Below, one piece after another: positions 11,916 to 23,038 of a DNA stretch of 64,000 nucleotides. The stretch is from Sinotaia quadrata (taxonomy: Eukaryota > Mollusca > Gastropoda > Architaenioglossa > Viviparidae): assembly GCA_028829895.1 (NCBI GenBank), contig JALGAQ010000009.1, positions 3,348,001 to 3,412,000 on the forward strand. The letters run 5' to 3'. The stretch's first letter is position 1, and each line of letters opens with the position of its first letter. A model generated the notes under the pieces. That model worked only from the letters and a program-made list of their open reading frames with translations, was not told where the DNA came from and searched no databases. Both the position numbers and the translations under genes were made by a program.

Positions 11916-13892
11916 ACAGGAGGGCGCTCAGCACGCAAGCTGTAGTTGAGAGAAAATCATGGCGAGTGGGTTCAACAGTGGCAAAGGTGGGATCAGCGAC
12001 GTAAGTGTTAAGGGACGGGAGAAATAAATAGAGAGGAGATGAGCGGATAATACCTTGAGGGGGAGAAATCAAGATGGTTGAGGCGGAGTAATGCCGTTTC
12101 GCAATCGGTTTAGATTCGAGATTTACTATCTCCCCGAGGTGAGTTGCATGTGACGCACCAACCCGTTCATAGCCTCGGACCTGGGCTTACGACCTCTTGC
12201 ATTTTATGAAAACGTCCACTCTACGTGAAGACTGCAAATAGGACTTCCTCTGGAGAGGATATAAGAGACGCGTGCCATAAGAACGCATTTTGAGAGGCAA
12301 TTGAGGGAAATTACCGACCCATAACAATGCAGGGGCATTTTATGGGCATGCGGAATATGAGTGGAGGTGTCCACACCAGGCCCCATTGATTTCTGTTCTG
12401 AGTCACATTTTCTAGCGTCACCCACACGATTAAATCGTCTTTGAATAGAGTCGAGCGTTATGAGACTTCTTAAGACATGTACCACTTCATCCACTTCCGT
12501 CTGCATCTTCTTCTTATCTTTCTAATCCCTTGACCTGAGCGAACGTAGGCGGAAATAGAATTCGACAAAGTAATACCACTTCTCCTAGATTCTCTCTCTT
12601 CAGCATTCGGTCGGAAATCATAAGTGTCAACAATTGTCATACACGGAGAAGCTATCGTTGTAGGAGGTGAATTTAACTGTGATTCAAAGTACTGTGGCTA
12701 TCGTATATTGCATTTATACAGGTTGTGCAGTAATGGACACTAATTTCACAAATAGATTCGATCACAACAGATTTATTCTAACCAGAGACTCGGATGAAAA
12801 AAAAAGCTCATCTGAATCCTAGTGCAATCGCTCCTGGTATCAAGGTCTATAAGCAGCTTCCAAAAAAAGATTGCATCTCATTGTTCTACCGAGATCAACC
12901 CATGGCAAAAAAAATTATTGACAGCAACTCGATATCTGTATTTATCGTCCCGTCGCAGACCCAGAGCGGCAGGTTATCATAGTGGTCGTAACACAGAGCT
13001 ACTGATTAAAAGAATTAATCAGCAAGTTAACAGCACCTGCGGTCGATCCAATCAACCGTAAGATAACTGACTGATGAGCTACATCTCATCTATATGAAGT
13101 ACAAGTGAAGTAGCACAGGAAGAAAAACGATCAGTTAGGATAGATCTCAATAATCAAACAGAAAGAGTACTCACTGAGCAATTGCGCATGACAGTTCGGC
13201 CACTTCAGTTGAAAAACACGTAGACACTCGCTAGCCTCCGCCTGATCGTTGCAATTGATGACAACACAATGTTTTGTGCCCAATTGCGGATGCATTGACA
13301 GAAAACGCCACAAATCGGTTGGAATCCATCGCTTTGAATAAACTATGCGACCAGAAATGGTTTTATTGCAAATGTCTGGAAAGAGAAATGCGGAAATCGC
13401 AAGCATCTAACGTTGGTGAAACAACGGAGGATGTAGTTCCAATCAATCAAAACGTGTGCCTCTAATTTCAGTACACAACACTGGGGTATCATATCACACA
13501 GGAGCACAAAACACGGTCAGTTCACGATGGAGATCTAGGGCATTTAGTTAAGGTCGATTTGCGGCACAAAATAACAGAGAGTGATAAGTGAGAGAAAATC
13601 AGATACACACGAAGCATTCCACAACCGAGGGATGGGAAACACCCATACCAATGGATACCTACTGGGACGAGATTGAAGACAATCTGATAGACGCTTGAAT
13701 ATCGTCGAGCTTGCAACGCAATATTCAGTTCAATTTCTTGCCTTGACAAAATTGTTGCACCAGCAGACCGAAATGTTGGTAGAAGAATGCAGTATGCTAA
13801 TTGATAGGAGGAATCCACGATCTAAGAAAGTTCCCTCTGTAAGCAAAATCGAGACTTTTCTAAACTGTGTATCATCCCGTTACACCACCTTC
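10721..13892 (+). repeat. 3.17-kb tandem duplication, unit 2
   Basis: 3172 bp, the near-identical partner of 7354-10526. Differences are mostly single-base indels in homopolymers plus a few substitutions. The last shared bases are CACCACCTTC; beyond them the sequences differ completely (CGACTG in unit 1, TATCTA in unit 2). Confidence 0.9.
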
Positions 13893-13942
13893 TATCTATT
13901 AACCACATAATCGCGAAGTTTACGCCTAGCGGCTTTTGCAGA

Positions 13943-14723
13943 TATAACGTTTTGATTGCTTCGGAGGGCTGTTCTCCTATAGACCGTTATATGCCTCCGT
14001 CGCTAACGCTCTCGACTTATTCTCCATCTGACCCGTTACGATACAGCGGGGAGACGTAAGGGCTGAATCATAAATGAGTGGGCACTGAAAAGGGCCGTGG
14101 GTTCTATCTCTTGTTCAGCGCTGAACGCGAAATAGAACCCGGGGGAAAGGGACTGTCTGCTGCATTCCGAGCTTCGCTTATAAATGGCGAAGGTCCTTTG
14201 TCTAGCTCTGACCAATGGTAATCAATTGGGCAGGGTGTGTGATCAGAACGTCTCACGTCTTGTCTGGCTTAATCCCACTCATTGATGTTGTCAAGGCTGA
14301 TCAAGTAATCTCGACCCACTTGCTCTAGGGGAATAGTAGGGTTAATTTTCAGCCCCTTGCGTAGAAGGTCAGGTCAAAGTTCAACGAAGAAGCTCCTGAC
14401 TCAGCTGGGCACTGGTCGCCACATTTACTCCCTCGCCAGACTTTTTTGTCAAAAAAAAAAGTCCGATTCCAAGAACATGTTTCAGTGGCCATGGTCGTCG
14501 TTGTCCTGCAAGTGTCCTTCTGATTTTGAGTCGGCTTGTGATGCGGATGGACCTGACGTAGAAAAAAAAAACGAAAAGAGATAGAAAAAATACCATTTGC
14601 TCAACACCTTGCCTTGTTAGCAAGAGCTATTTTAAATGGAAAAAGTGAATTTATTTTTCTTCAAATGAGACGAGCGATGAGTTTGTAAATGAAAAGAATT
14701 ACGAAAACTTAGCGAGCGCGATG
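13943..14723 (+). repeat. Long repeat, copy A (with B-box-like block)
   Basis: Matches 19923-20680 over its whole length and, for its first ~400 bases, the reverse strand of 1431-1816. The first part carries the CCCTGAAAAGGG hairpin region and a GGGTTCTATCTC box. The second part, from about 14350, is shared only by copies A and B. It contains A-rich runs and short frames that shift between copies, so coding is not supported. Confidence 0.75.
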
Positions 14724-15443
14724 ACTGCAATTGTCGTTGGACGATGCAGCAGCGATTTTGACGCACAGCAATTTGCTATGCTGAGAGATGCAGCGTAACA
14801 GGCGTGAATGTGAACTATTCATCGGTTAAACATAAATCACATTGTTAAAACCTGCGTATGATATGCTGGGAGCATTTTCGGTTGGGGAGTAGTGCAGCGC
14901 CGGCAACATGTTGTGTTGTGATTTCAACAGAGATGAGATGTGGATATGTATTGAGTGACACGATCGAGGACACTTATAACTACGACTGTTCCGTAGGTTA
15001 TATTTAACCAAAGTCGCAGTATTCGGTCCTGTGTGTTGAATGCCACGAATACGATAAGGCTAGGCGCGAGTCTGTTGCCTCGTGTTGCCTGAAAGAATGT
15101 TTGACTCGTTTAACCGTTAGCCTTCCCTGGGCGTATGGGCGAGTCGACTACACGTATATGCAGTGGGGACTTTTGGGGTCCACGTGCTCTAGCGACAAGT
15201 GAGTCTGTCACCAGCGTGGAGAGATGTCTTCCGTCTCGTTGAATTAATGGATAAATGATGGTGGACCAAGCGCTTCATGATGCCATTGTTGTTTGCCGCT
15301 GTGGAAATGCTGCGTCCAAGCGCGTTGTGAATGCAGCTTGCTGAGTGTATCATAAGAAAATTGCGTACGTGAAGAAAAACTGAGTGGGGCCTGCATGTTC
15401 AAAACTCGGATTAATCAGTCCTAAACTGGCAACCGAGGCAGAT
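14724..15443. other. No gene recognised
   Basis: About 720 bp up to the assembly gap with no supported gene, repeat or RNA. Confidence 0.4.
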
Positions 15444-15543
15444 NNNNNNNNNNNNNNNNNNNNNNNNNNNNNNNNNNNNNNNNNNNNNNNNNNNNNNNNN
15501 NNNNNNNNNNNNNNNNNNNNNNNNNNNNNNNNNNNNNNNNNNN
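15444..15543. other. Assembly gap (100 N)
   Basis: Exactly 100 N, the usual placeholder for a gap of unknown size. An SR2-like element begins at or inside it. Confidence 0.99.
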
Positions 15544-16984
15544 CGGCTTTCTCCACCAGATGAATTGTTACGAACAACAAATGTTACTACGTGATCTGTA
15601 TCATCAGACCCCCCACAGAAGCGGAAATCCGAAGAGTCATCCAAGTTCTAAAGTGTCACAGAGCTTCTCGCTTGGGTGAACTCCCCCGCCTTATTTGAAG
15701 ATGACCGAGACGCCCCAATTCGGGACCCGACCTCTATTTTCAAAACTATTTGGCAATCAGAAAAGGTCCTATCAGCTTGGCGCGAGTAAATCATCACTCC
15801 CATCTTTAAAAAGAGCTCACGAAACGATTCCTCTAATTATCGGGGAATAAGTTTGGTTCCAGTAACGTCGAACTTATTAGCTTCAATCCTTCTTCGTCGA
15901 TTGATGAAGGCACGCGAATAAGAGACCGGATGGGAGCAACCCGGTTTTCATCCCGGTCGTGGATGCATTGACCAGATCTTCACCTTAGCCAACTACCCAA
16001 ACAACGACATTGCTACCAAAGACCAACCATCTTAACATTCCTAGGCTTCCCTGCGGCCTCCGATTCTGTTGACAGGTCGGCTCTATGGCAATGTTTGTAC
16101 CGGTTTGGAGTACCCGAGAAGTATATATCAATCCTGAAAGCATTGTACCCTCAGACCTCGGCACGAGTTGAGACCTATAATAGTCTTTCGAAACCTTTTT
16201 CCGTCTCAATCGGAGTAAGACAAGGCTGCTCTATCTATCCACATCTGTTCAAATTTGTCATCGCCGACGTCCTTCAGAAAGCACTGCAAGGTCTTCAGAA
16301 CTGTGGCTTTCCACATAATAGAGTATCTGATTTAGAGTATACTGATGACATTGTTCTACTTGGGGACAATGCACAGGCACTTCAGACTGCTTTAGACCTT
16401 TTATGGACTGAAGCATCTCGGTATGAAGTCTATTCTGGACCGACAACGTGTAAGTTCCTTATGCAAAATTGGCATGGACCTGTGCCTGTACTCACCCTCG
16501 ATGATATCCCACTCGAAATCGTCGATCACTTTGTTTATATGGGGGAGTTGCGTTACCAAGGCATAAAGGTGACATCAGTCTTGCCTTGAAAAGCAGAGCT
16601 TACCGCACGACCGTTCGCGCTGTGAAACTTGGCCGCTTCGCGTGGAGGATAGTCGCCGACTTTCTGTGTTTGAAAACCGCTGTCTTCGAAGCACTGCTCT
16701 CGTCCAATGGCAACAGCATGTGAGCAATGATTAGGTACTACATTGTGCGCTAGGGGCAGATAGTCGTCTCTTAAGCGATATCATTTTACTCCACCGACCC
16801 TGTTGGCTAGGGCACGTCCTTCGTATGCCCTCTTACCACTTACCTCAACGTGCCTTAATGGTGCTTCCCGTACATGACTAAGAAGCAACGTGGCGGTCAA
16901 CCCATGACTTGGCAGCGAGGAATGAAGAAGCTGACGAGCAAGCTAGCTCGTATTGGCTCTTGTCGAGACAGGTTGTTAGCTTAA
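15544..16984 (+). mobile_element. SR2-like (RTE-clade) non-LTR retrotransposon, 5' end lost in gap
   Basis: From the gap edge the + strand aligns with 36360 onward: an IRPPTEAEI-like block at about 15605, then EKVLSAWRE, RGISLVPV, then the RT core at 16095-16589. After 16600 the typical C-terminal part (CLRSTALVQWQQH region, then RHVLRMPS-like) is present but with stops and a deletion. It ends at the junction with the 5' module at 16985. Confidence 0.85.
15604..16589 (+). pseudogene. SR2-like reverse transcriptase, broken
   Basis: The RT is in pieces. The part before 16095 has several stops and shifts. The 164-codon part 16095-16589 reads FGVPEKYISILKALYPQT, then GVRQGCSIYPHLFKFVI, then LEYTDDIVLLGDNAQALQT, where the catalytic box is YTDD instead of the usual YADD. 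It closes with HFVYMGELRYQG, where a deletion removes the GSCVTRGGDIG block seen in the copy at 37225. No functional enzyme is expected. Confidence 0.85.
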
Positions 16985-17490
16985 GGTCCTCACCCAAAGC
17001 CTTTGTTCTTTGAACTAACGAGGTAGAGGGGTGAATTATGGAGTTCGCTGTTCAGTGGGAGGCCGGTGACCAATAAAGTTTCATACACCCTTCGGGTGTT
17101 ATTCAACTACTACCCAGGTTTCCCAATGTACCTACCCTTTATGTTGTTGGAAGCTGTTGACCAAGATTGTTCATACGCCTTTCGGAGCGATTTGACTCTC
17201 CAAGATGTCCAATACACCTCGAGCCTGCTTGAAGCGGAAATGCGCGGTCTCCCAGTTGGTTTAGAATCAGGATTTGCCAATTCCCCTATGTGAGCTGTCA
17301 GTGTCTCACAGTCCGGTTATAGCCCCGGACACCGGCTTCCGACCTCTTGCATTTTGTGTAGACGACTACTCCACGTGAAGGTAACAAGTAAGGCTTCCCT
17401 CGTGGAGACTATAGGAGATTCGTGTCATATGAAGACATTTCGAGAGGTAATTGCGAGCAATTACTCACCCTCGGCAATGCACCGACATGG
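16985..17490 (+). repeat. SR2-like 5' module (antisense to the adjacent RT relic)
   Basis: Homologous to 39271-39577 plus 40922-41130 and to 8700-8990, sharing TTTGTTCTTTGAACTAA, GGAGGCCGGTGACCAATAAA-type sequence and GACCTCTTGCATTTTGTG. Because the module is inferred to be the 5' end of a minus-oriented element, 16985 would be a junction between two elements facing each other. Confidence 0.55.
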
Positions 17491-17794
17491 GCAGGTACAG
17501 TTGGTACTCGGTACATAATTGGAGTAGGTGCTCACCGTTATCTGTCCAGTAAACAAAACCATGGTGCCCATCGTGATGAGCTTCTGAAGTGGTCAGGCGA
17601 ACTACAGGAGGTGTGGATTGTCATTTGTGGGCGTTTTGCTGCGAAGATCAATCAGTTCATATAAATGTGTGGACAACGCTTATTGGACTTGAAGATAAAT
17701 TCATTCACTCCCCCATCAATCCCCGTTTTCAACTTACTCCGATGCATTAATGGCTCTATTCAGGCGCATGTTTCCGTTTTTTTCGTGTCAACAG
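17491..17794. other. Probable EXT1 intron sequence
   Basis: No gene is supported. The pyrimidine tract and acceptor of the first recognised EXT1 exon occupy its right end (TTTCCGTTTTTTTCG...CAACAG). Open frames running through it extend from that exon and are not continuous with EXT1 similarity. Confidence 0.5.
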
Positions 17795-17955
17795 GGCAAG
17801 CGTTACGTGAGTGGGATCGGGTCCGCGTCACGCAACGCACTTTTCCACTTACACAACGGCGATGATATCATCATGCTTACCACTTGTCGTCATGGTGCAG
17901 ATTGGGTTCGCTATGCCGATCGACGGTGTGCCGTGGATATGGCAATATATGACAA
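17795..17955 (+). CDS. EXT1: EXT1 exon (GT47 domain), first recognised
   Basis: Part of exostosin-1, the Golgi type II membrane glycosyltransferase that with EXT2 polymerises heparan sulfate; the GT47 domain adds glucuronic acid. The 161-bp exon starts in phase 0 after CAACAG and reads GKRYVSGIGSASRNALFHLH, then NGDDIIMLTTCRHGADW, closely matching the animal EXT1 segment GKRYLTGIGS...LLTTCKHG. The arginine of the SRNAL block, needed in human EXT1 as I recall, is kept. The exon ends AA with donor GTGAGT, splitting a Lys codon in phase 2, where human EXT1 also has its exon 1/2 boundary. Upstream coding sequence (cytoplasmic tail, anchor, first half of GT47) was not located. Confidence 0.93.
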
Positions 17956-18560
17956 GTGAGTGAGTTTTTAAGGCTATTTGCTAATGCAGATCGAGCGTGA
18001 CTCTATGGCAACCGGTCGTCTTCGAATGGTCAACTTGCTCGTTTTAGAATACGCCGATCTTGGTTTAAACCATGATTATGACTTGGTGGTCTTCTATGTG
18101 AACGCTTGGCCCAATCTGGAAGGACATGAACGTGTGAGACACCTTTTGGTACTACACAACGACACGTGCTTTACCCCCGCTTTAGTTATGGGACATTCAT
18201 GTGGGTCCAGTCCTTCAGCTTCTCAATTAAGCTTTTCCTTTGTTTTCCTCGTTTTCGGCCCTCTCTATCCACGAATTGTATTACTGAACCAATGTGACTT
18301 TCGCTTTTTAACAGTGGCAACAATTTTTAGTGATTACGTATATATCGTTCTGAGGAGAAATTTTCTGTCGATATTATTCTGAATCTTGAATAATCTAATT
18401 TGATTAGTGCTGATGCTGATATAGTCAGTGATCATCATCTCATTTTGGGGGACATTTAGGCTATAACTTACCAGCAATTATACGTATATATATCATATGG
18501 TCTCTAATATACTATAACAATAACAGTAATAATTTACTGTCTATCTACCCATTGTTACAG

Positions 18561-18635
18561 ATATGACTACAATGAACTGATGCGTAACTCGACATTTTGT
18601 CTAGTACCTCGTGGCCGTCGTCTTGGATCCTATCG
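18561..18635 (+). CDS. EXT1: EXT1 exon (GT47 domain)
   Basis: 75 bp between acceptor CCCATTGTTACAG and donor GTAAGT. It completes the split Lys and reads [20 protein letters not shown] then LGSY, matching the YDY...[14 protein letters not shown] block that is among the most conserved in exostosins. The second arginine of GRR is conserved; as I recall it is a mutation site in human hereditary exostoses (position 340). It ends CG in phase 2, and the next exon supplies C for Arg. N-glycosylation sequon NST is present. The 605-bp intron before it contains only an unrecognised 134-codon frame. Confidence 0.95.
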
Positions 18636-19236
18636 GTAAGTTGATCAGTAGTCCACTTCTCCCGTTTTTAACTGGCATTTCCCGATTATCTCTTAGTATT
18701 TGAATAAGTCTAATTCATGGAGAGACATGGCCCTCTGTAAATGACGCGCAAACTGGTTTGTCAATTCTCAGATGTGCCCCTAGGAACTCTTAGTCAATGG
18801 TTGCTTTGTTTATAATCTACTTCAGTGATAATCAGCTGTTCATTCGTTTACCTCACGAACAGCTGATTACCGTGAGACGTTATCTACTGCCAAATAAGCA
18901 TTATAATGATATTTATTATTCATTTTTGTAGAACCCTACTTTCGTAGTGATAATCATCAATTAGCGAGTTTGCCTGCTCGTGGAGACAAAACCGATCTGA
19001 AGTTGTTCGAATCCTTATCGAGTCCCTAATTCGGTCTGACCAGTTGGATTATATCAAGCACGCAAATAGGTACTATATTGCACCGTGAGTTAGTTGCCAC
19101 TAAACGTGATATCAGATTGCCGGCATACAGAAACAGTTCGTGTTGTCGGATTACTAGTAGTTAAAACTAATATGTGTAGCATTTACGCAACAGATATACT
19201 TTGAGAAAATCAAGTCCCTTTCTTCTGTTTCTCAAG
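18636..19236 (+). other. EXT1 intron with perfect 12-bp inverted repeat
   Basis: The intron between the 18561 and 19237 exons holds no other gene. A perfect 12-bp inverted repeat, AATCAGCTGTTC (18830-18841) with GAACAGCTGATT (18857-18868), encloses a 15-nt loop. It could form a hairpin in the pre-mRNA. No function is evident. Confidence 0.6.
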
Positions 19237-19483
19237 CTTTCTGGAGGCTCTCCAGGCCTCTTGTATACCGGTGATGCTGAGTAACGATTGGGAATTGCCA
19301 TTCTCCGAAGTAATTGACTGGCGGCGTGCTGTGATTTGGGCAGATGAGCGGCTTCCACTCACCCTGCCGCTAGTGCTACGTCGAATCACAGACCATCAGA
19401 TTATCCAACTTCGTCAGCAGGTGGCATTTTTATGGAACACCTACTTCGCCTCTGTGGAATCCATTGTGCACACAACTATGCAG
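19237..19483 (+). CDS. EXT1: EXT1 exon (end of GT47 domain)
   Basis: 247 bp, acceptor CTTTCTTCTGTTTCTCAAG, donor GTAAGC. It reads FLEALQASCIPVMLSNDWEL, then PFSEVIDW, DERL, and FLWNTYFASVESIVHTTMQ. This matches [28 protein letters not shown]...FLWEAYFSSVEKIVLTTLE of vertebrate EXT1, the nucleotide-sugar-binding half of GT47. It merges what is more than one exon in human EXT1. It ends in phase 0, equivalent to the human boundary before IIQDRI. Confidence 0.95.
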
Positions 19484-19922
19484 GTAAGCAAATCATTGTA
19501 CTTTGCTGACTTCATATCCTGTGAGAATGTACAAGGCTTAGAACTATGGTTCGAGTCTCAGCTATTTCACTCTGGTCTGACTGGTATCAGCTCTATCACT
19601 CTGCTTTACTTTGGATATATGAATGAGGTCGATAGAGGGTTTCTGATAATGAACATTCTCAGATTTAAACTCGTTTCGTAGTCTATCATAATAATAGAGC
19701 AGTTGGTACTCCACGATGCATTTTGTTTGGCTGTCATTCTGAACTATTTAAGTCTATGGTAATGACAAATAACTATTGATATCAGGTCGGTTGATATGCG
19801 GATAATCATTGTTGGGTTACATTTTGTCTCTCCTGATAAAGATAAATTTTGAAATGTCTGTCACTGAATAATGATTATTCTTCAAACTCAATACAATTTC
19901 GGATTAATTGTATTAAAGTGTT

Positions 19923-20680
19923 TATAATGTTTTGATTGCTTCGTAGGGCTTCTCTACGGTAGACCGTTATATGACTCCGTCGCTAAGTCTCTCGACTTAT
20001 TCTCCATCCGACCCATTACGATACCAGAGGGGAGACGTTAAGGTTGAATCATAAATGAGTGGCCCTGAAAAGGGCCGTGGGTTCGATCTCTCGTTCAGCG
20101 CTGAACGCGAAATAGAACACGGGGAAAAGGGACTGTCTGCTGCATTCCGAACTTCGCTTATAAATGGCGAAGGGTCCTCTGTCTAGCTCTGACCAATCGT
20201 AATCAATCTGTCAGGATGCGTGATTCAGAACGTCTCGCGTCTTGTCTGGCTTCATCCTACTCGTTGATGTTGTCACGTGATCTCGACGCACTTGCTCTAG
20301 GGGAATAGTAGGGTTAATTTTCAACCCCTTGCGTAGAAGGTCAGGTCAAAGTTCAACGAAAACGCTCCTGACTCAGCTGGGCACTGGTCGCCACATTTAC
20401 TCCCCCGCCAGACTTTTTAGCAAAAAAGTCGATTCCAAGAACATGTTTCAGTGGCCATGGTCGTCGTTGTCCTGCAAGTGTCCTGATTTTGAGTCGGCTT
20501 GGGATCCGGATGGACCTGACGTAAAAAATGGAAAGAGACAGAAGAAGTACTATTTGCTCAACACCTTGCCTTGTTGGCAAGAGCTATTTTAAATGGAAAA
20601 AGTGAATTTATTGTTCTTCAAATGAGACGAGCGATGAGTTTGTAAATGAAAAGAAGTACGATTACTTAGCGAGCGCGATG
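19923..20680 (+). repeat. Long repeat, copy B (in EXT1 intron)
   Basis: Direct match to 13943-14723 with small indels (for example a shorter A run after the GACTTTTT block). It carries GTGGGTTCGATCTC, a good B-box match, and the hairpin GGCCCTGAAAAGGGCC. It sits in the 1.9-kb intron between the 19237 and 21389 exons. Confidence 0.8.
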
Positions 20681-21388
20681 TTTCATGCCACACAGTGTTA
20701 ACACTCATACATAACACTTGTGGATAAACGATCAAATTGTAAGGTAAAGTCGAGTCACATAGCAAATTTATAACACGGAAAGATTGCTCTGATAAGGTGA
20801 AAAAAGATTCAATCCTCTACGTGAACGAAGGCTGGATCTGATCTGTCTACAGCCTTCCAAAATATTCAACTGACAAAACCACGTTTCTTGTGAATCATTC
20901 CTCCATCATTCTGGGTCCTACAACATATCAAACATCCTCCCTCATAAACACTTGCGCTAGCTTGACCAAATCCGGTGTATGAACGACGGAAAACTTGCAC
21001 AGCTGATTCAAATTAACCAGAAGGTGTCAGCTTTTCAATTCAGAATAGCTGTTGAGCATTATCAAGACAGAAGGCAGAAAAAAACGACGAAAAGCATGTA
21101 AAACCTCCTAGACTACTCCAAATACAGATGGATGTTCATAATTGGAGGTTCCAGTCAACATTATCTGTAACATCCTGCAAACATATGCTTATCTAGCTGA
21201 TCGATGAAGGATCCCTCGAGACTGAATGGTGCCAATGTAGTATATCACTTTATACCAGTTTCGGTGTACTATAAACAGTTTTCGTCCCCAGTCAAGGAAG
21301 GATCTCTTGCCCATTAAACCTTATAATTGTTTAATTATTTCTCTCTGCACCAAACCGCTTACTAATTGTTGCTTTTGGTATCTCCCAG
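20681..21388. other. EXT1 intron sequence, nothing recognised
   Basis: About 700 bp of non-repetitive intron ending in the acceptor TTTTGGTATCTCCCAG. Confidence 0.5.
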
Positions 21389-21527
21389 ATTATTCGTGAC
21401 CGTATTACTTTGCACCCTCGAAGCTATGCTATTTGGAACTCATTTCCTGGCGGATTGGTTTTCTCTCAAAGGCATTCCACAGATGCCTGTAGTGTACCTC
21501 TTGCTCGAACCCCTCATTATTGTCGCG
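21389..21527 (+). CDS. EXT1: EXT1 exon (linker between GT47 and GT64)
   Basis: 139 bp, acceptor TATCTCCCAG, donor GTAAGC. It reads IIRDRITLHPRSYAIWNSFP then GGLVFSQRHSTDACSV, matching IIQDRIFKH...IWNKHPGGLFVLPQYSS of EXT1. It lies at the end of the GT47 domain and the start of the variable linker; the last ~20 residues are not conserved. It ends in phase 1 with G, which combines with AT of the next exon to give Asp. The following intron is about 10 kb and holds tandem repeats and two RTE copies. Confidence 0.93.
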
Positions 21528-21689
21528 GTAAGCATGGCATCATAATGTTAGTTTGAATAATTTACGTATATTATTCATCAGCGAACTCATGATGTGATGT
21601 AACCCCATTAACATGCGGACACAACTCGCTGTACTTCGAGCGCAATGATTTAGACTACTACTACCTCTTTCACACATGACGCATATTTG

Positions 21690-22640
21690 ATTCTCGGAGC
21701 ATCAGCATCTGAGATGAGCACTGAATCGGCAAATTGTTGAAGAATGATTCAAAATACGTAGATTGCTCTCATTGAGATGCGTATGACTAAACCTCGCAAG
21801 TACATTTACAAATGAGTGTTGCATATTGATGCATCCTCTGGAGGTTTGTCTGTGTGCGACAATGCCGATGACGGGTATAAACCAGAAACCGGTCGTGTAC
21901 ATCGCCCAAATGTAAACAAAACGCGTTTGAAAATTTATTGATATGTACATAAATTTACAGCTATTCCGTTCCTGAATCAGAAACTATGAGAATGGTTGAT
22001 TAATTATGATCCGATGCGCATTGAATCGGTGCAGATCGGTAAATAATGATTTGAAATACCTCGTGTGCTATCAGATGTACCACAAGGGTTAGACCGCTAC
22101 AAAACTATAAATGACTGTTTTTTCTTAGTCGGGCACATTGCCACAAACCTTGCTAGGTTTGTCTGTGCAAACGGACACGTATGTACAACTGATGAAGGCT
22201 AATAAACCCGAAATCGGTCTTGTACATCGACCGAATGCAAACAATAAGCCTTCCAAAATTCAGTAGTATGTACAATGATTTATGGACTCCGCTTTGCTGG
22301 ATCAGCTACTCTGAGGTGAATATTTTTTTACTTTTTTTCGACTCGCATGGAATCGGCAAAGATCATTGAAGAATGATTCAAAGTATGTAGAGAGCTATCA
22401 TTGGCATGCGCGCGAATCAATCGCCTTTAAATATTTCTAAATGAGATTTGTTCCCTCAGGTTGGCGGAGTAGTACACAAGCTCAGGTGTTTTATCTGTTT
22501 ACAATCAGGCACGTATGTACAGGTGATGACGGCTAATAAACCAGAAATCGGTCTTGCAGATCGCCTGAATGCAAACTAAAAGCCTTCCGAATTCTAGTGG
22601 TATGTACAATGATTTAAGGACTTGGCGTTACTCTATGAAG
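21690..22640 (+). repeat. Three imperfect tandem repeats of about 315 bp
   Basis: Units at roughly 21690-21990, 22010-22310 and 22340-22640 share, in order, a GAAGAATGATTCAAA block, ...TAAACCAGAAATCGGTC..., and ATGTACAATGATTTA. Units differ by perhaps 20 percent, so the array is not young. It lies in an EXT1 intron immediately before the 3' end of RTE copy C. Confidence 0.75.
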
Positions 22641-23038
22641 AACTGTTTGGCTGCGGTCAGTCTGGAATGATTATGGTCTTTGTCAACGCAGATGATTTTT
22701 CAATTATTTTTTCCTTAGGCAATACATCCATTTTTCACGTTTTGCATTTTCATATATATTCACACTTGTTTTTCATGACAACTTTTATTTTATTTACTGC
22801 ACCGTCATCTGTGGCTGTAGAGGCCCATTCTAGACAGTCGGATTTTTCAACAGTTACTACATGCAACGGGTGCTTGATTTCGGACACACGAGCTTTGTCC
22901 AACTGTTCTCTTGATCCGAGGCTTCATGTGGTCTTGATCGACATTTGCAGCTGCTGTCTTGATGAGGTTCCTCCAGTTCTTTCGGTCCGCTGCATGTTCT
23001 TCCCAATTTGCCAGGTCGATTCCTCCAATTTTCATATC

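Noticed and set aside
17978..18382. 134-codon + frame in the first EXT1 intron
   Set aside because: It lies wholly between two confirmed EXT1 splice sites, has no recognised motif, and ends in a T-rich hydrophobic stretch typical of chance translation of AT-rich DNA.
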